Of a DNA stretch of 64,000 nucleotides, positions 10,145 to 18,340 are shown one piece after another. The position numbers were made by a program, and so were the translations under genes. The stretch covers positions 1 through 64,000 of the forward strand of contig CAVTTB010000008.1 in the NCBI GenBank assembly GCA_963737555.1, written 5' to 3'. The notes beneath the pieces are model-generated. The model saw only the letters and a list, made by a program, of their open reading frames with translations. It did not search any database and was not told the origin of the DNA. This stretch comes from JAHJQQ01 sp963737555 (GTDB lineage: Bacteria; Pseudomonadota; Gammaproteobacteria; Thiohalobacterales; Thiohalobacteraceae). Within the stretch, counting starts at the first letter, position 1. Each line of letters opens with the position of its first letter.

Positions 10145-12159
10145 TTCGTTGTTTTCGCTAATTGCCCATCCAACGCCTGGGCCAAGCGCTCGAATTCGAT
10201 CTGGAAGTCACGCTGGTCGCGATTGCCCGCTCCGGCGAACAGCAGTTCGGTGCCGGCCGGCCCCTCGCGCAGCCAGAACCACAGCCGCCGGTGATTGATA
10301 TAGAACATCACGAATACGCCGGCGGTCAGCAGTGCGAAACCCAGATAAACGACATTTTTGCCGGGCGCGCGCGCGATTTGCAACCCGGAAGCCTGGACAT
10401 GCTCGAAGGCTTTAAGTTCCAGAAAAAACGGCGCCCCGTACTGCGGCAACGCGGCCAGTGCGTTGATCGCATCATTATAGAACTGACTCTCGCGTTCACT
10501 GATGCCGGCGCTGGTATCGACACCCTCGGCGCTCAACACATCGACGTACAAGGTGTTGAGGATATTGCGTAGAACCTTCAGATAGGCGTCCAACACCTGG
10601 GCGCGCTGTGCCTCCGGGACACTCTGTGTGACTTGGGCGTCGATGGCCTGGAAACCGCCGCGCGCGAACAGATCCACCAGCCGCTGCATGGTAGTGGCGA
10701 CTTCCTGAACCAGATTCGGATTTTCCAGCTGCACCTCGCCGAAAGTGCGGCGCGTGGTCTCCAAGGCCAGCTCGGCTACACGCGCCTCGTTGCGCAGCAG
10801 CGCATTGAAGCGCATGAAGCGGCCTAACGAGCCCTTGGCATCCGCCGGCACATGCAGATAGAAAAACGGCTCCGCCACCGTGGCGCGCACGCCACTCAAA
10901 TAATAGAGCCGGCCATCGAATTCGATCGGCGCCATGTAGTTTTCATATTCGCGTGCTTCGCCTTCGGCATTGCGCACCTTGAAGGTGAAATTCGGACCGT
11001 AATTGCGGAAGCGCTTTTCCGCGCCCTCTTCCGTGGGATTGATGTTGAACAAACGGAAATCGTCCAACTCCAGTGTCACCGGACCCTGCGGTGACTCGAC
11101 CTTGAGCCGCTCGAACACGGCGCTTTTAACATCTTGTGTTTCGATCTGCGCACGCCCCAGACTCCAGGCAGACAGCTGCAGGCGGGTGCCGCCGTCGTTG
11201 AAGCTGGACTGATAGATGGCGTAACCCTTGTAGATCAGCGGATGATTCACCGCGATGGTGGTCGTCAGCGGCGGCTCATCGGGCGCGGTGATCACCAGAT
11301 CGCTTTCGAAGGATTTGGGCTGGCCGGTCTCGTAGTGCTCGATGCGGAAATCCTTGAGTTCGATCTTGAACGGCAGCGGCTGCACCAGATAGCCGTCGCG
11401 CAATTGCAGAAAGGCGATGTTCGCCGTCGAGCCCTCCGGCACGGTGATGCTGCCGCGGAAGGACGGGTTCTGCACCGACAACCAGGATTCGCGCGGCACT
11501 TCGACGGCCGGGATGTCGCGGGTCTCGATTTTGATCTGCCCGCTCATCTCCTTGAGCTTGAGCGGCAGATTGCCATCGAGCAGGCCGCCGATGCAGATCA
11601 CGACAATCGCAGTATGGGTGAACATATAGCCCAAGCGATTGGCGGTGCCGTTCATGGCCGCGATCACCTGATGATCGCCGTGATCCTTGCGGCGCACCCG
11701 ATAACCCTTGGCGCGCGCAAACGCGGTCACGCGCTGCTCGACTTCGGCGGCGGACAGCGCCAAGGTCCATTCGCGGCGCACATGAAAGGCGCGCAGCGAC
11801 GACTCCTGAACGTTCAGGCGGAAGCTGCGCATATCACGCAGCATGTGTGGCACGTTACGGTAGATACAGACGCTGGTGGAAATCACCAGAAAGGTCAGAA
11901 TCAGCAAAAACCAGCCGGCGCTGTAGACATCGTAGAGACCCAGACTCTTGAAGGCCTCGAACCAGAACGGTCCGAATTTAACGATGTAATTCTGGTAGGC
12001 CTCGTTCTGCTTCAGCACGGTGCCGATGATCGAGGCCACCGCCACCGCCACCAGCAAGGTGATGGCGAGATTCATCGAGCCGAGGAACTCCAGCAACACG
12101 CCGGCTCGGGTCGGACTGCGCGCGGGATGGCGGGACGGAGTGTCGGCGGTGCTGGTCAC
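10141..12159 (-). CDS. resB: System II cytochrome c biogenesis protein ResB
   Basis: ResB partners CcsB in the system II cytochrome c synthetase, which reduces the apocytochrome and attaches heme. The product is about 672 aa. N-terminal transmembrane helices lie around MNLAITLLVAVAVASIIGTV and the segment after GLYDVYSAGWF. A third follows RLGYMFTHTAIVVICIGG, then comes a long periplasmic domain with ResB blocks (IYKGYAIYQSSF) and a last helix, VVYLGFALLTAGVFVMFYI, followed by RRLW. The frame is open to a TTG at 12273. The GTG at 12159 is preferred because the residues before it look like untranslated leader and would overlap an intergenic hairpin. It forms a unit with ccsB and dsbA downstream. 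Confidence 0.87.
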   Translation of the reverse strand: MTSTADTPSRHPARSPTRAGVLLEFLGSMNLAITLLVAVAVASIIGTVLKQNEAYQNYIVKFGPFWFEAFKSLGLYDVYSAGWFLLILTFLVISTSVCIYRNVPHMLRDMRSFRLNVQESSLRAFHVRREWTLALSAAEVEQRVTAFARAKGYRVRRKDHGDHQVIAAMNGTANRLGYMFTHTAIVVICIGGLLDGNLPLKLKEMSGQIKIETRDIPAVEVPRESWLSVQNPSFRGSITVPEGSTANIAFLQLRDGYLVQPLPFKIELKDFRIEHYETGQPKSFESDLVITAPDEPPLTTTIAVNHPLIYKGYAIYQSSFNDGGTRLQLSAWSLGRAQIETQDVKSAVFERLKVESPQGPVTLELDDFRLFNINPTEEGAEKRFRNYGPNFTFKVRNAEGEAREYENYMAPIEFDGRLYYLSGVRATVAEPFFYLHVPADAKGSLGRFMRFNALLRNEARVAELALETTRRTFGEVQLENPNLVQEVATTMQRLVDLFARGGFQAIDAQVTQSVPEAQRAQVLDAYLKVLRNILNTLYVDVLSAEGVDTSAGISERESQFYNDAINALAALPQYGAPFFLELKAFEHVQASGLQIARAPGKNVVYLGFALLTAGVFVMFYINHRRLWFWLREGPAGTELLFAGAGNRDQRDFQIEFERLAQALDGQLAKTTK

Positions 12160-12268
12160 GAAAGGCAAACCTTGTGCGGTAAAGAATCTGCGGCGGCCAT
12201 TGTACACCGGCCCTAGACGAGGAGAGCGGAAGTCATTCCGGATACCGTGAATCTTTACCGATGGGGGT

Positions 12269-12405
12269 TGCAAGGGGGAGAGCGGAATCTCCCCCTTGCA
12301 GTGAGCCCGCGCAGGACTTGTCCGAGCAGGGCAGAATACGGCTCAGCCTGCGCAGAACTTGTTCGAGCAAGGCAGAATAAAAAGGGTGGCACAGAGGCCA
12401 CCCTT
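12269..12405. repeat. Composite of two palindromes flanking a pair of 34-bp direct repeats
   Basis: A perfect 13-bp stem (12269-12281 with 12288-12300, loop GCGGAA) is followed by two 34-bp direct repeats (12305-12338 and 12346-12379, 4 mismatches) and then by the cytochrome c4 terminator hairpin. Each direct repeat has a small palindrome, GGACTTGTCC in one and GAACTTGTTC in the other, where the change on one arm is matched on the other arm. Both outer hairpins end in the same CCCTTGCAGTG. No gene lies here. Confidence 0.75.
12377..12405 (-). terminator. Rho-independent terminator of the cytochrome c4 gene
   Basis: On the minus strand a perfect 9-bp GC-rich stem (arms at 12397-12405 and 12382-12390, six-base loop) is followed by TTTTTATT. 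It sits 32 bases past the cytochrome c4 stop, and separates that gene from resB. Confidence 0.85.
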
Positions 12406-12437
12406 GCAGTGTCGACAGGCGACAGGTCGTCAAGGTC

Positions 12438-13052
12438 TTAGCGCAGACCCTCGATGTAAGAGGCGACCGCCTGCATTTCGGCGTCGGTCATGCGTGCGGC
12501 GATGTTCTGCATCATCTTGCCGGCGTCATTGGCGCGCTCACCGGAACGGAAGGTCTTCAGCTGATTGACGGTGTAGGCGGCATGCTGTCCGGACAGACGC
12601 GGGAAATTGGCCAGCGGGTTACCCATGCCGTTCGGACCGTGACAGCCCATGCACGCGGCGACGCCGGTGGTCGCATTACCACCGCGAAACAGCTTTTCGC
12701 CGGCCGCGACCAGGGCCGGATCGGCCTTGCCTTCGGCCTGGGTCTGGCTGGTGAAAAACGCGGCGATATCGGCCATGTCCTGCTCGGACAGCGGCGCGGC
12801 CATCGGTGCCATCATGGCGTTATTGCGATCACCGGCCTTGAAATTGGCGAGCTGCTTGACCAGGTACGGGGCGTGCTGACCGGCCAGTTTCGGCCACTCC
12901 GGGTTGGCGCTATTGCCATCGGCACCGTGGCAAGCCGCGCAGGCGGCGGCCTTGGTCTTACCGGCGGCGGCATCGCCCGCGGCCAGGGACGTGGTCGCGG
13001 CAAGCGTCGCGGAAACGGAGAAAATTGCTGCTAAAACAAACCGGTTGCTCAT
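12438..13052 (-). CDS. Dicluster cytochrome c4
   Basis: This is a periplasmic electron carrier with two c-type hemes, usually linking the bc1 complex to terminal oxidases. The 204-aa precursor has a signal peptide (VLAAIFSVSATLAATTSLAA) and two homologous halves. Each half carries CXXCH (CAACHGADGNS and CMGCHGPNGMG), a following GQHAxYxxxQL helix, and a Met-containing axial ligand stretch (NNAMMAPMA, DAGKMMQNIA). The ATG at 13052 is chosen over an upstream one at 13154: it has an AGGAG ribosome site and starts directly with the signal peptide. A sigma-70-like promoter and a strong terminator frame it as a single-gene transcript. The nearby resB/ccsB products would attach its hemes. Confidence 0.93.
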   Translation of the reverse strand: MSNRFVLAAIFSVSATLAATTSLAAGDAAAGKTKAAACAACHGADGNSANPEWPKLAGQHAPYLVKQLANFKAGDRNNAMMAPMAAPLSEQDMADIAAFFTSQTQAEGKADPALVAAGEKLFRGGNATTGVAACMGCHGPNGMGNPLANFPRLSGQHAAYTVNQLKTFRSGERANDAGKMMQNIAARMTDAEMQAVASYIEGLR

Positions 13053-13153
13053 AATGAAACCAACTCCTGTTGCCTTTTTTGCCCTTGGGGGCGGTTCGGA
13101 AAGTCGGCGCTGATTAGCGCGCCCTGCGGGAGGCCCCGTCCGGAGAGCCGCCA

Positions 13154-13182
13154 TTTATACCAGCGCCCCTCCACCCATTCAA
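13154..13182 (-). promoter_or_regulatory. Sigma-70-type promoter for cytochrome c4
   Basis: On the minus strand TTGAAT (13182-13177) and TATAAA (13159-13154) are separated by 17 bp. This predicts a start near 13146 and a leader of about 95 nt before the ATG at 13052. Confidence 0.65.
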
Positions 13183-13250
13183 TAGTACGGGCCTGCGAAA
13201 TCTCGGGGAATGCATGACAATCCGCAGCTCAGCGGCGACAATGCGCCCCC

Positions 13251-13850
13251 ATGCCGAACCCCTTTACGACTGCCGAATTCCTGAAAAGCGCCGCACGCCT
13301 CGACCATGCACCGCCGGATGACGGCCATGAGGCGGCCTTCGCTGGGCGCTCCAATGCAGGCAAGTCCAGCGCCCTGAACGCCATCAGCGGCCATAAAGGC
13401 CTGGCGCGGACCAGCAAAACCCCGGGGCGCACACAGCTGATCAACTTTTTTACCGTCACGCCCGAGGCGCGCCTGGTCGATCTGCCGGGTTATGGCTACG
13501 CCAAGGTGCCCCTGGAAGTTAAGGCCCAGTGGGAACGCCACCTGAACGCATACCTGGAACAGCGCACCTCACTGGCGGGTCTGATACTGCTCATGGATGT
13601 GCGTCATCCCCTGACCGATTTCGACTGCCAGATGCTGGCGTGGTGCCGACAAGCGGATCTACCGGTGCATGTGCTCCTGACCAAGGCGGACAAACTCAAA
13701 CGCGGCGCGGCGCAGAACACACTGCTCACCGTGCGTCGCGAACTCGTTAAATTACACCCCCAGGCCAGTGTGCAATTGTTTTCGGCCGTAGATGGTACAG
13801 GTCTGGACGAGGCACGCGCGCAACTGTGCACGTGGTTACGGCTGGAATAA
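13251..13850 (+). CDS. engB: Ribosome-biogenesis GTPase EngB (YihA/YsxC)
   Basis: This TrmE-Era-EngA-EngB-family GTPase is needed for large-ribosomal-subunit assembly. In its 199 aa the G1 loop is GRSNAGKSS (about residue 33), the G2 region is KTPGRTQ (G2 Thr), G3 is DLPGYGYAKV and G4 is TKAD. Length is typical of the family (about 200 aa). The ribosome site before the ATG is weak. It converges on polA, the standard gammaproteobacterial arrangement, with a candidate small RNA in the gap. Confidence 0.95.
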   Translation: MPNPFTTAEFLKSAARLDHAPPDDGHEAAFAGRSNAGKSSALNAISGHKGLARTSKTPGRTQLINFFTVTPEARLVDLPGYGYAKVPLEVKAQWERHLNAYLEQRTSLAGLILLMDVRHPLTDFDCQMLAWCRQADLPVHVLLTKADKLKRGAAQNTLLTVRRELVKLHPQASVQLFSAVDGTGLDEARAQLCTWLRLE

Positions 13851-13885
13851 AAAAATTTCAGTGCGCAGATGCGTGGGAAAAAGGC

Positions 13886-13924
13886 AAAAAGAAACCCCGG
13901 TAATCAAGGGGGAAGTACCGGGGT
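13886..13924 (-). terminator. Rho-independent terminator of the candidate sRNA
   Basis: A 9-bp stem (13894-13902 with 13916-13924) is followed on the minus strand by TTTCTTTTT. The opposite strand has no T-run after the stem, so it works for leftward transcription only. Confidence 0.8.
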
Positions 13925-14078
13925 CAACGTCACCTGACTTGGGGTAGCCAGGCTGCTAAAAGGGACTTCGCTCTAGGGAGGAAGAACGAAGTCCGTAAAA
14001 CCATACTGCCGAACGCAGTCACACGATAAGACACTTCCAATTCAGTGAAGTTCCCACTGCCCACTACCTTCCAGCTCT
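13886..14078 (-). ncRNA. Candidate small RNA in the engB-polA gap
   Basis: The 367-bp gap (13851-14217) has no protein gene. On the minus strand, reading away from polA, there is a TATGAT -10 element, then about 190 nt with several stem-loops, ending in a rho-independent terminator. The middle hairpin (13963-13994) has an 8-bp perfect stem extended by a G-U and three more pairs, and exposes UCCUCCCU, complementary to a Shine-Dalgarno sequence. The terminator loop also exposes a C-rich run (CUUCCCCCUU). Spot 42 (enterics) and ErsA (Pseudomonas) are sRNAs encoded at this same position and orientation. The sequence itself does not look like Spot 42. Role as a translational repressor by pairing with ribosome sites is inference. 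Confidence 0.6.
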
Positions 14079-14085
14079 GGAAGAA

Positions 14086-14117
14086 ATCATAGCGCAATCG
14101 TTCGATTTTGTGTGCAA
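14086..14117 (-). promoter_or_regulatory. Putative promoter of the candidate sRNA
   Basis: The minus strand has TATGAT at 14091-14086. A possible -35, TTGCAC (14117-14112), is spaced 20 bp away, longer than ideal, and follows an AT-rich stretch. The predicted start is near 14078. Confidence 0.4.
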
Positions 14118-14217
14118 AAAATTGTTAAGAATTCTGTTGCAATCTAATGCTACGGCTCGAGCTTATGCACTTCATGTCGATTAACTTTTCAGCTCAGCAA
14201 CTTGCCGGGACTTTCTG

Positions 14218-16935
14218 TTAATGTGCCTCATCCCAATTGCTGCCGATACCGATATCCACGTCCAACGGAACGCGCAGTTTTGCAGCATTTTGCATGCATT
14301 CCCGAACTCCGGCCTTGACTGCATCGAGCGCCGTTTCGTCAGCCTCGAACACCAATTCGTCGTGCACCTGCATGATCATCAGCGCCTGCACGCCGCTGTC
14401 GCGCAACCAGGCATCGGTACGGATCATGGCGCGTTTGATGATGTCCGCCGCCGTGCCCTGCATCGGCGCGTTAATCGCGGTGCGTTCCGCGGCATTGCGT
14501 TGTTGGACATTGCGCGCATTGATATCGGGTAAGTACAAGCGCCGACCGAAGACGGTCTCGACATAACCCAATTCATGGGCTTGCGCGCGCGTCTCGTCCA
14601 TATACGTCTTCACACCCGGATACCGCGCAAAATACAGATCGACATATTCCTGCGCGGCACCGCGCTCGATGCCTAATTGTTTGGCAAGGCCGAACGCCGA
14701 CATGCCATAGATCAATCCAAAGTTGATCGCTTTGGCGGAGCGGCGCTGATCACTGCTGACCTGCTCCGGCGCGACGCCGAATACCTCCGCGGCCGTGGCG
14801 CGATGAATATCCTGACCGGCGGCAAAGGCCTGCAACAATCCCTCGTCGCCTGACAGATGCGCCATGATGCGCAACTCGATTTGCGAATAGTCGGCCGCGA
14901 CCAGCTTGTGACCCGGCGGTGCGATAAACGCCTGACGGATGCGCCGACCTTCTTCGGTGCGCACCGGAATATTTTGCAGATTCGGATCGGTCGACGACAA
15001 GCGCCCGGTCGCCGCAACCGCCTGGTGATACGAGGTGTGCACGCGCCCCGTGCGCGCATCGACCTGTTCGGGCAGACGGTCGGTGTAGGTCGATTTGAGT
15101 TTCGACAAGGAACGGTGATCGAGGATCAGCCGCGGCAACGGATAATCCGGCGCCAGTTCCGCAAGCACGTTTTCCGCCGTCGACGGCGCGCCTTTCGGCG
15201 TCTTGGCCAACACCGGCAGGCCCTGCTTCTCGTAGAGAATCTCCTGGATCTGTTTCGGTGAGCCAAGATTGAACGGTTGACCGGCGACGCGATGCGCTTC
15301 TTGTTCGATCTCATGCAAACGCGTGGCGAGTTCGCGGCTCTGCTGCGCCAACATCTTGGTATCGACCAGCACGCCGGTGCGCTCGATACGCGACAGGATC
15401 GGCACCAACGGCATCTCGATTTCGGTGAGCACGCGCACCAGCGCCGGCTCTTTTTCCAGCCGCGACCACAAGGCCTGATGCAATTGCAGCGTCACATCGG
15501 CATCTTCCGCCGCGTACACGCCGGCCTGTTCCACCGGCACCTGATTGAAGGTGAGTTGCTTGACGCCTTTGCCGGCCACCTCAGCAAAACTGATGGTCTT
15601 GTGACCGAGATATTTCAGCGCCAACGAATCCATATCGTGACGCGTCGCCGTGCTGTCGAGCACATAAGATTCGAGCATCGTGTCGAAGGCGATACCGGCC
15701 AGCGCGATATCGTGATTGGCCAGCACGTTCATGTCGTATTTCAGGTGTTGGCCCACTTTGCGGTGTTGCGCGCTTTCCAGCAGCGGTTTGAGTTGCGCCA
15801 GCACCGTGTCGCAATCAAGCTGATCCGGCGCGCCGGGATAATCGTGCGCCAGCGGCACATACGCCGCCGCACCCGGCTCGATGGCAAACGACACGCCGAC
15901 GATGCGCGCCTGCATGTAATCGAGACTGGTGGTTTCGGTGTCGAAGGCGAACAGCTCGGCCTGTTCCAGGCGCGCGCGCCAGTCGTCCAACTGTGCCTGT
16001 GTAAAGACGATCTCGTAGGCACCTGCATCGGCCTGTTTCGGTGCAGCAACGTCCACAGCGGCAGACCCGCCGGCCGACTCATCCAGTTGCCGCAGCCATG
16101 AATTGAATTCCAACTGTTGATACAAGGCGCGCAACGCGGCCGTATCCGGTGCGCGCATGGCGAGTGCATCGACATTCTGATCGAGCGGCACGTCGCAGCG
16201 GATGGTCGCCAGCTCACGCGACAAGGTCAGTTGTTCGAGATTTTCGCGCAGACTCTCGCCGACCTTGCCCGGTATCTCATCAGCACGCGCGACGATGTCA
16301 TCCAGCGAACCGAATTCGTTGAGCCATTTCGCCGCCGTTTTCGGGCCGACCTTGGGCACGCCGGGAATGTTGTCGCTGGTATCGCCGACCAACGCCAGAT
16401 AGTCGATGATGCGCTCGGGCGGCACGCCGAATTTTTCGGTCACGCCCACTCTGTCCAGCGTGGTGTTGGACATGGTGTTGAGCAGCGTAATGTTGGCGTC
16501 GACCAACTGGGCCATATCCTTGTCGCCGGTCGAAATCACCACCGGCATCCCGCGCGCGGCGGCCTGGCGCGCCAGCGTGCCGATCACATCGTCGGCCTCC
16601 ACGCCGCTCACCTGCAAAATCGGAAAACCCAGCGCCGCGACCAGCGCATGCAACGGTTCGATCTGCGCGACCAGATCATCCGGCATCGGCGGGCGGTTGG
16701 CCTTGTAGTGCTCGAACATATCGTCGCGGAAAGTGCGGCCCTTGGCGTCGAAGACCACGGCGATGTGCTCGGGCGCGTAATCGAGCAGGAGTCTGCGCAA
16801 CATATTGGCGACGCCGTACACCGCGCCGGTCGGCTCGCCGCGCGAGTTGTTCAATGGCGGCATGGCGTGAAAGGCGCGATACAAATACGAAGAGCCGTCC
16901 ACGAGGACCAGCGGGGTAACGGAGGAGTTCACCAT
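14218..16935 (-). CDS. polA: DNA polymerase I
   Basis: This 905-aa repair and Okazaki-fragment polymerase has three activities. The N-terminal 5'-3' exonuclease (residues 1 to about 290) shows VDGSSYLYRAFHA, VFDAKGRTFRDD and GDTSDNIPGVPKVGPKTA. The 3'-5' proofreading domain (about 310-500) keeps its metal-binding acidic residues in FDTETTSLDY, QHLKYDMNVL and YAAEDADV, so proofreading should be active. The polymerase domain has motif A (AADYSQIELRIMAHLSGD), the O-helix (RRSAKAINFGLIYGMSAFG) and motif C (MQVHDELVFE). Length and domain order match the E. coli enzyme. It is transcribed toward engB. Confidence 0.97.
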   Translation of the reverse strand: MVNSSVTPLVLVDGSSYLYRAFHAMPPLNNSRGEPTGAVYGVANMLRRLLLDYAPEHIAVVFDAKGRTFRDDMFEHYKANRPPMPDDLVAQIEPLHALVAALGFPILQVSGVEADDVIGTLARQAAARGMPVVISTGDKDMAQLVDANITLLNTMSNTTLDRVGVTEKFGVPPERIIDYLALVGDTSDNIPGVPKVGPKTAAKWLNEFGSLDDIVARADEIPGKVGESLRENLEQLTLSRELATIRCDVPLDQNVDALAMRAPDTAALRALYQQLEFNSWLRQLDESAGGSAAVDVAAPKQADAGAYEIVFTQAQLDDWRARLEQAELFAFDTETTSLDYMQARIVGVSFAIEPGAAAYVPLAHDYPGAPDQLDCDTVLAQLKPLLESAQHRKVGQHLKYDMNVLANHDIALAGIAFDTMLESYVLDSTATRHDMDSLALKYLGHKTISFAEVAGKGVKQLTFNQVPVEQAGVYAAEDADVTLQLHQALWSRLEKEPALVRVLTEIEMPLVPILSRIERTGVLVDTKMLAQQSRELATRLHEIEQEAHRVAGQPFNLGSPKQIQEILYEKQGLPVLAKTPKGAPSTAENVLAELAPDYPLPRLILDHRSLSKLKSTYTDRLPEQVDARTGRVHTSYHQAVAATGRLSSTDPNLQNIPVRTEEGRRIRQAFIAPPGHKLVAADYSQIELRIMAHLSGDEGLLQAFAAGQDIHRATAAEVFGVAPEQVSSDQRRSAKAINFGLIYGMSAFGLAKQLGIERGAAQEYVDLYFARYPGVKTYMDETRAQAHELGYVETVFGRRLYLPDINARNVQQRNAAERTAINAPMQGTAADIIKRAMIRTDAWLRDSGVQALMIMQVHDELVFEADETALDAVKAGVRECMQNAAKLRVPLDVDIGIGSNWDEAH

Positions 16936-17086
16936 GCGATGGGTTCTTAAGTTAACGGTCGTCAGCGATCAGGGGCTTGCATGCTATCATGCGCGCGCAT
17001 CACGCCACCCGTGTACACGCCGGGTATGGATATTGCTTGGAAGCCCTTAATCCGGCCTTCCGGCCGAGTTTTCAGGTGAATCAACG

Positions 17087-17812
17087 ATGGACGACCAAAC
17101 CCGCAGTCAACATCCCGGCATGCAGCCGGTCAACGACAGCCAACTCACCCGCGAATCCTGGAAGATCTTCCAGATCATGGCGGAATTCGTCGAGGGCTTC
17201 GAACGACTGTCCCAGATCAAGCCCTCGGTGAGCATCTTCGGCTCGGCGCGCACGCCGCCGGAGAAACCGGAATACCAGCTCGCCGAACAAATTGCCCGAC
17301 AATTGTCCGACGCGGGTTTCTCCGTGGTCAGCGGTGGCGGCCCCGGCATCATGGAGGCGGCCAACAAAGGCGCCCAGGCCGGCAAATCCCCCAGCATCGG
17401 CCTGAACATCATGTTGCCGCACGAACAGTCCGGCAACGGCTACCAGGACATCTCGCTCAACTTCCGCCACTTCTTCTCGCGCAAGGTCATGTTCGTGAAA
17501 TATGCCTCGGCCTATGTGGTCCTGCCGGGCGGTTTCGGCACCCTGGACGAGATGGCCGAGATTCTCACCCTGGTGCAGACCGGCAAGACCCGCCGCATCC
17601 CCATCGTGCTGGTGTGCAAACCGTTCTGGGAAGGGCTCGTACAGTGGTTCGGCACCACGCTGGTAGACGCGGGCACCATCTCTCCGGATGATCTCCACTT
17701 GTTTTCGGTGGTGGATACCGCACAAGAGGTCGTCGATGCTATCTTTGAGCATTACGAGACCCGTGGCTTCGAGCCGTCGGCCCAAGAACAGGAAATGCTG
17801 CTGCAACTGTGA
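17087..17812 (+). CDS. LOG-family protein (TIGR00730 type)
   Basis: This 241-aa Rossmann-fold protein belongs to the LOG/lysine-decarboxylase-like family. Characterised members hydrolyse nucleoside 5'-monophosphates (cytokinin riboside monophosphate or AMP/IMP-type) to free base and ribose phosphate. The two hallmark blocks are present: GGGPGIMEAANKGA (about residue 83) and PGGFGTLDEM (about residue 147). About 40 residues precede the core fold. An extended -10 element (TGCTATCAT, about 16982-16990) lies upstream. Its TGA stop is eight bases before the ATG of the DUF2782 gene, so the two are probably cotranscribed. The in vivo substrate is unknown. Confidence 0.85.
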   Translation: MDDQTRSQHPGMQPVNDSQLTRESWKIFQIMAEFVEGFERLSQIKPSVSIFGSARTPPEKPEYQLAEQIARQLSDAGFSVVSGGGPGIMEAANKGAQAGKSPSIGLNIMLPHEQSGNGYQDISLNFRHFFSRKVMFVKYASAYVVLPGGFGTLDEMAEILTLVQTGKTRRIPIVLVCKPFWEGLVQWFGTTLVDAGTISPDDLHLFSVVDTAQEVVDAIFEHYETRGFEPSAQEQEMLLQL

Positions 17813-17817
17813 GCCCC

Positions 17818-18177
17818 ATGAAAAAGACTCTGCTTGCCCTGTTGTCCCTCGGTTTAGTCGCCACGCCGCCGTTGATGGCACAAGAAGACGCCGCGCCGAC
17901 GCCGCCCGATCAAACCGCGCCCACCGATGCGCCGCCACCGGCGCTGCCCAGCGACGAGCGCGAAGCGATGGAGCCCGAGGTCACCATCATCCGCCGCGAG
18001 GACCGCACCGTTGAGGAATACCGCATCAACGGTCAGCTCTATATGGTGAAGGTCACGCCCAGCAAAGGCTATCCCTACTACCTGGTCGACGCCGATGGCG
18101 ACGGCAATCTGGAAACCCAACGCAATGAACTCGACCCGAAGATTCTGGTGCCGAGTTGGGTGATCTTGCGCTGGTAG
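17818..18177 (+). CDS. DUF2782 family exported protein
   Basis: The 119-aa product has a signal peptide (KKTLLALLSLGLVATPP, cleavage near MAQ), a Pro/Ala-rich linker, and a conserved C-terminal domain with VTIIRREDRTVEEYRINGQ, YPYYLVDADGDG and a final PSWVILRW. This is DUF2782, a small gammaproteobacterial periplasmic or membrane-associated family of unknown function, habitually found next to polA. A GTG at 17809 is in frame. The ATG at 17818 is preferred because it begins the signal peptide directly. Confidence 0.8.
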   Translation: MKKTLLALLSLGLVATPPLMAQEDAAPTPPDQTAPTDAPPPALPSDEREAMEPEVTIIRREDRTVEEYRINGQLYMVKVTPSKGYPYYLVDADGDGNLETQRNELDPKILVPSWVILRW

Positions 18178-18198
18178 CCCCCTGCTCCATGGAACATC

Positions 18199-18233
18199 GT
18201 AGGTTGGGGGAAGCGCAGCGAACCCCAACCTAC
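18199..18233. repeat. GTAG-headed palindrome between DUF2782 and cstA
   Basis: A perfect 11-bp stem (GTAGGTTGGGG at 18199-18209 pairing with 18223-18233) encloses a 13-base loop with GCGCAGCG. It has the form of REP-like intergenic repeats. It could act as a weak transcriptional barrier, but neither strand has a T-run. Confidence 0.65.
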
Positions 18234-18340
18234 ATCACCTGCATTTTCTTCTCGCCCGTCGTAGTGAATAATCCACCCACCTGATTGTCGAACAACAACG
18301 CGGGACGCTACGTCCGTTTCGCAACGGAGGAGTTGACCGT

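Noticed and set aside
12269..12300. 13-bp hairpin upstream of resB as a terminator
   Set aside because: The stem is perfect but neither strand has a T-run. It is listed as part of the composite repeat. The hairpin at 12382-12405 is the real terminator.
16117..16950. Long open frames opposite polA (and similarly opposite resB, uvrD, glmU, mnmG)
   Set aside because: They are antisense shadows of GC-rich genes, with Arg/His/Ala-rich translations and no domain. The sense genes fully explain the regions.
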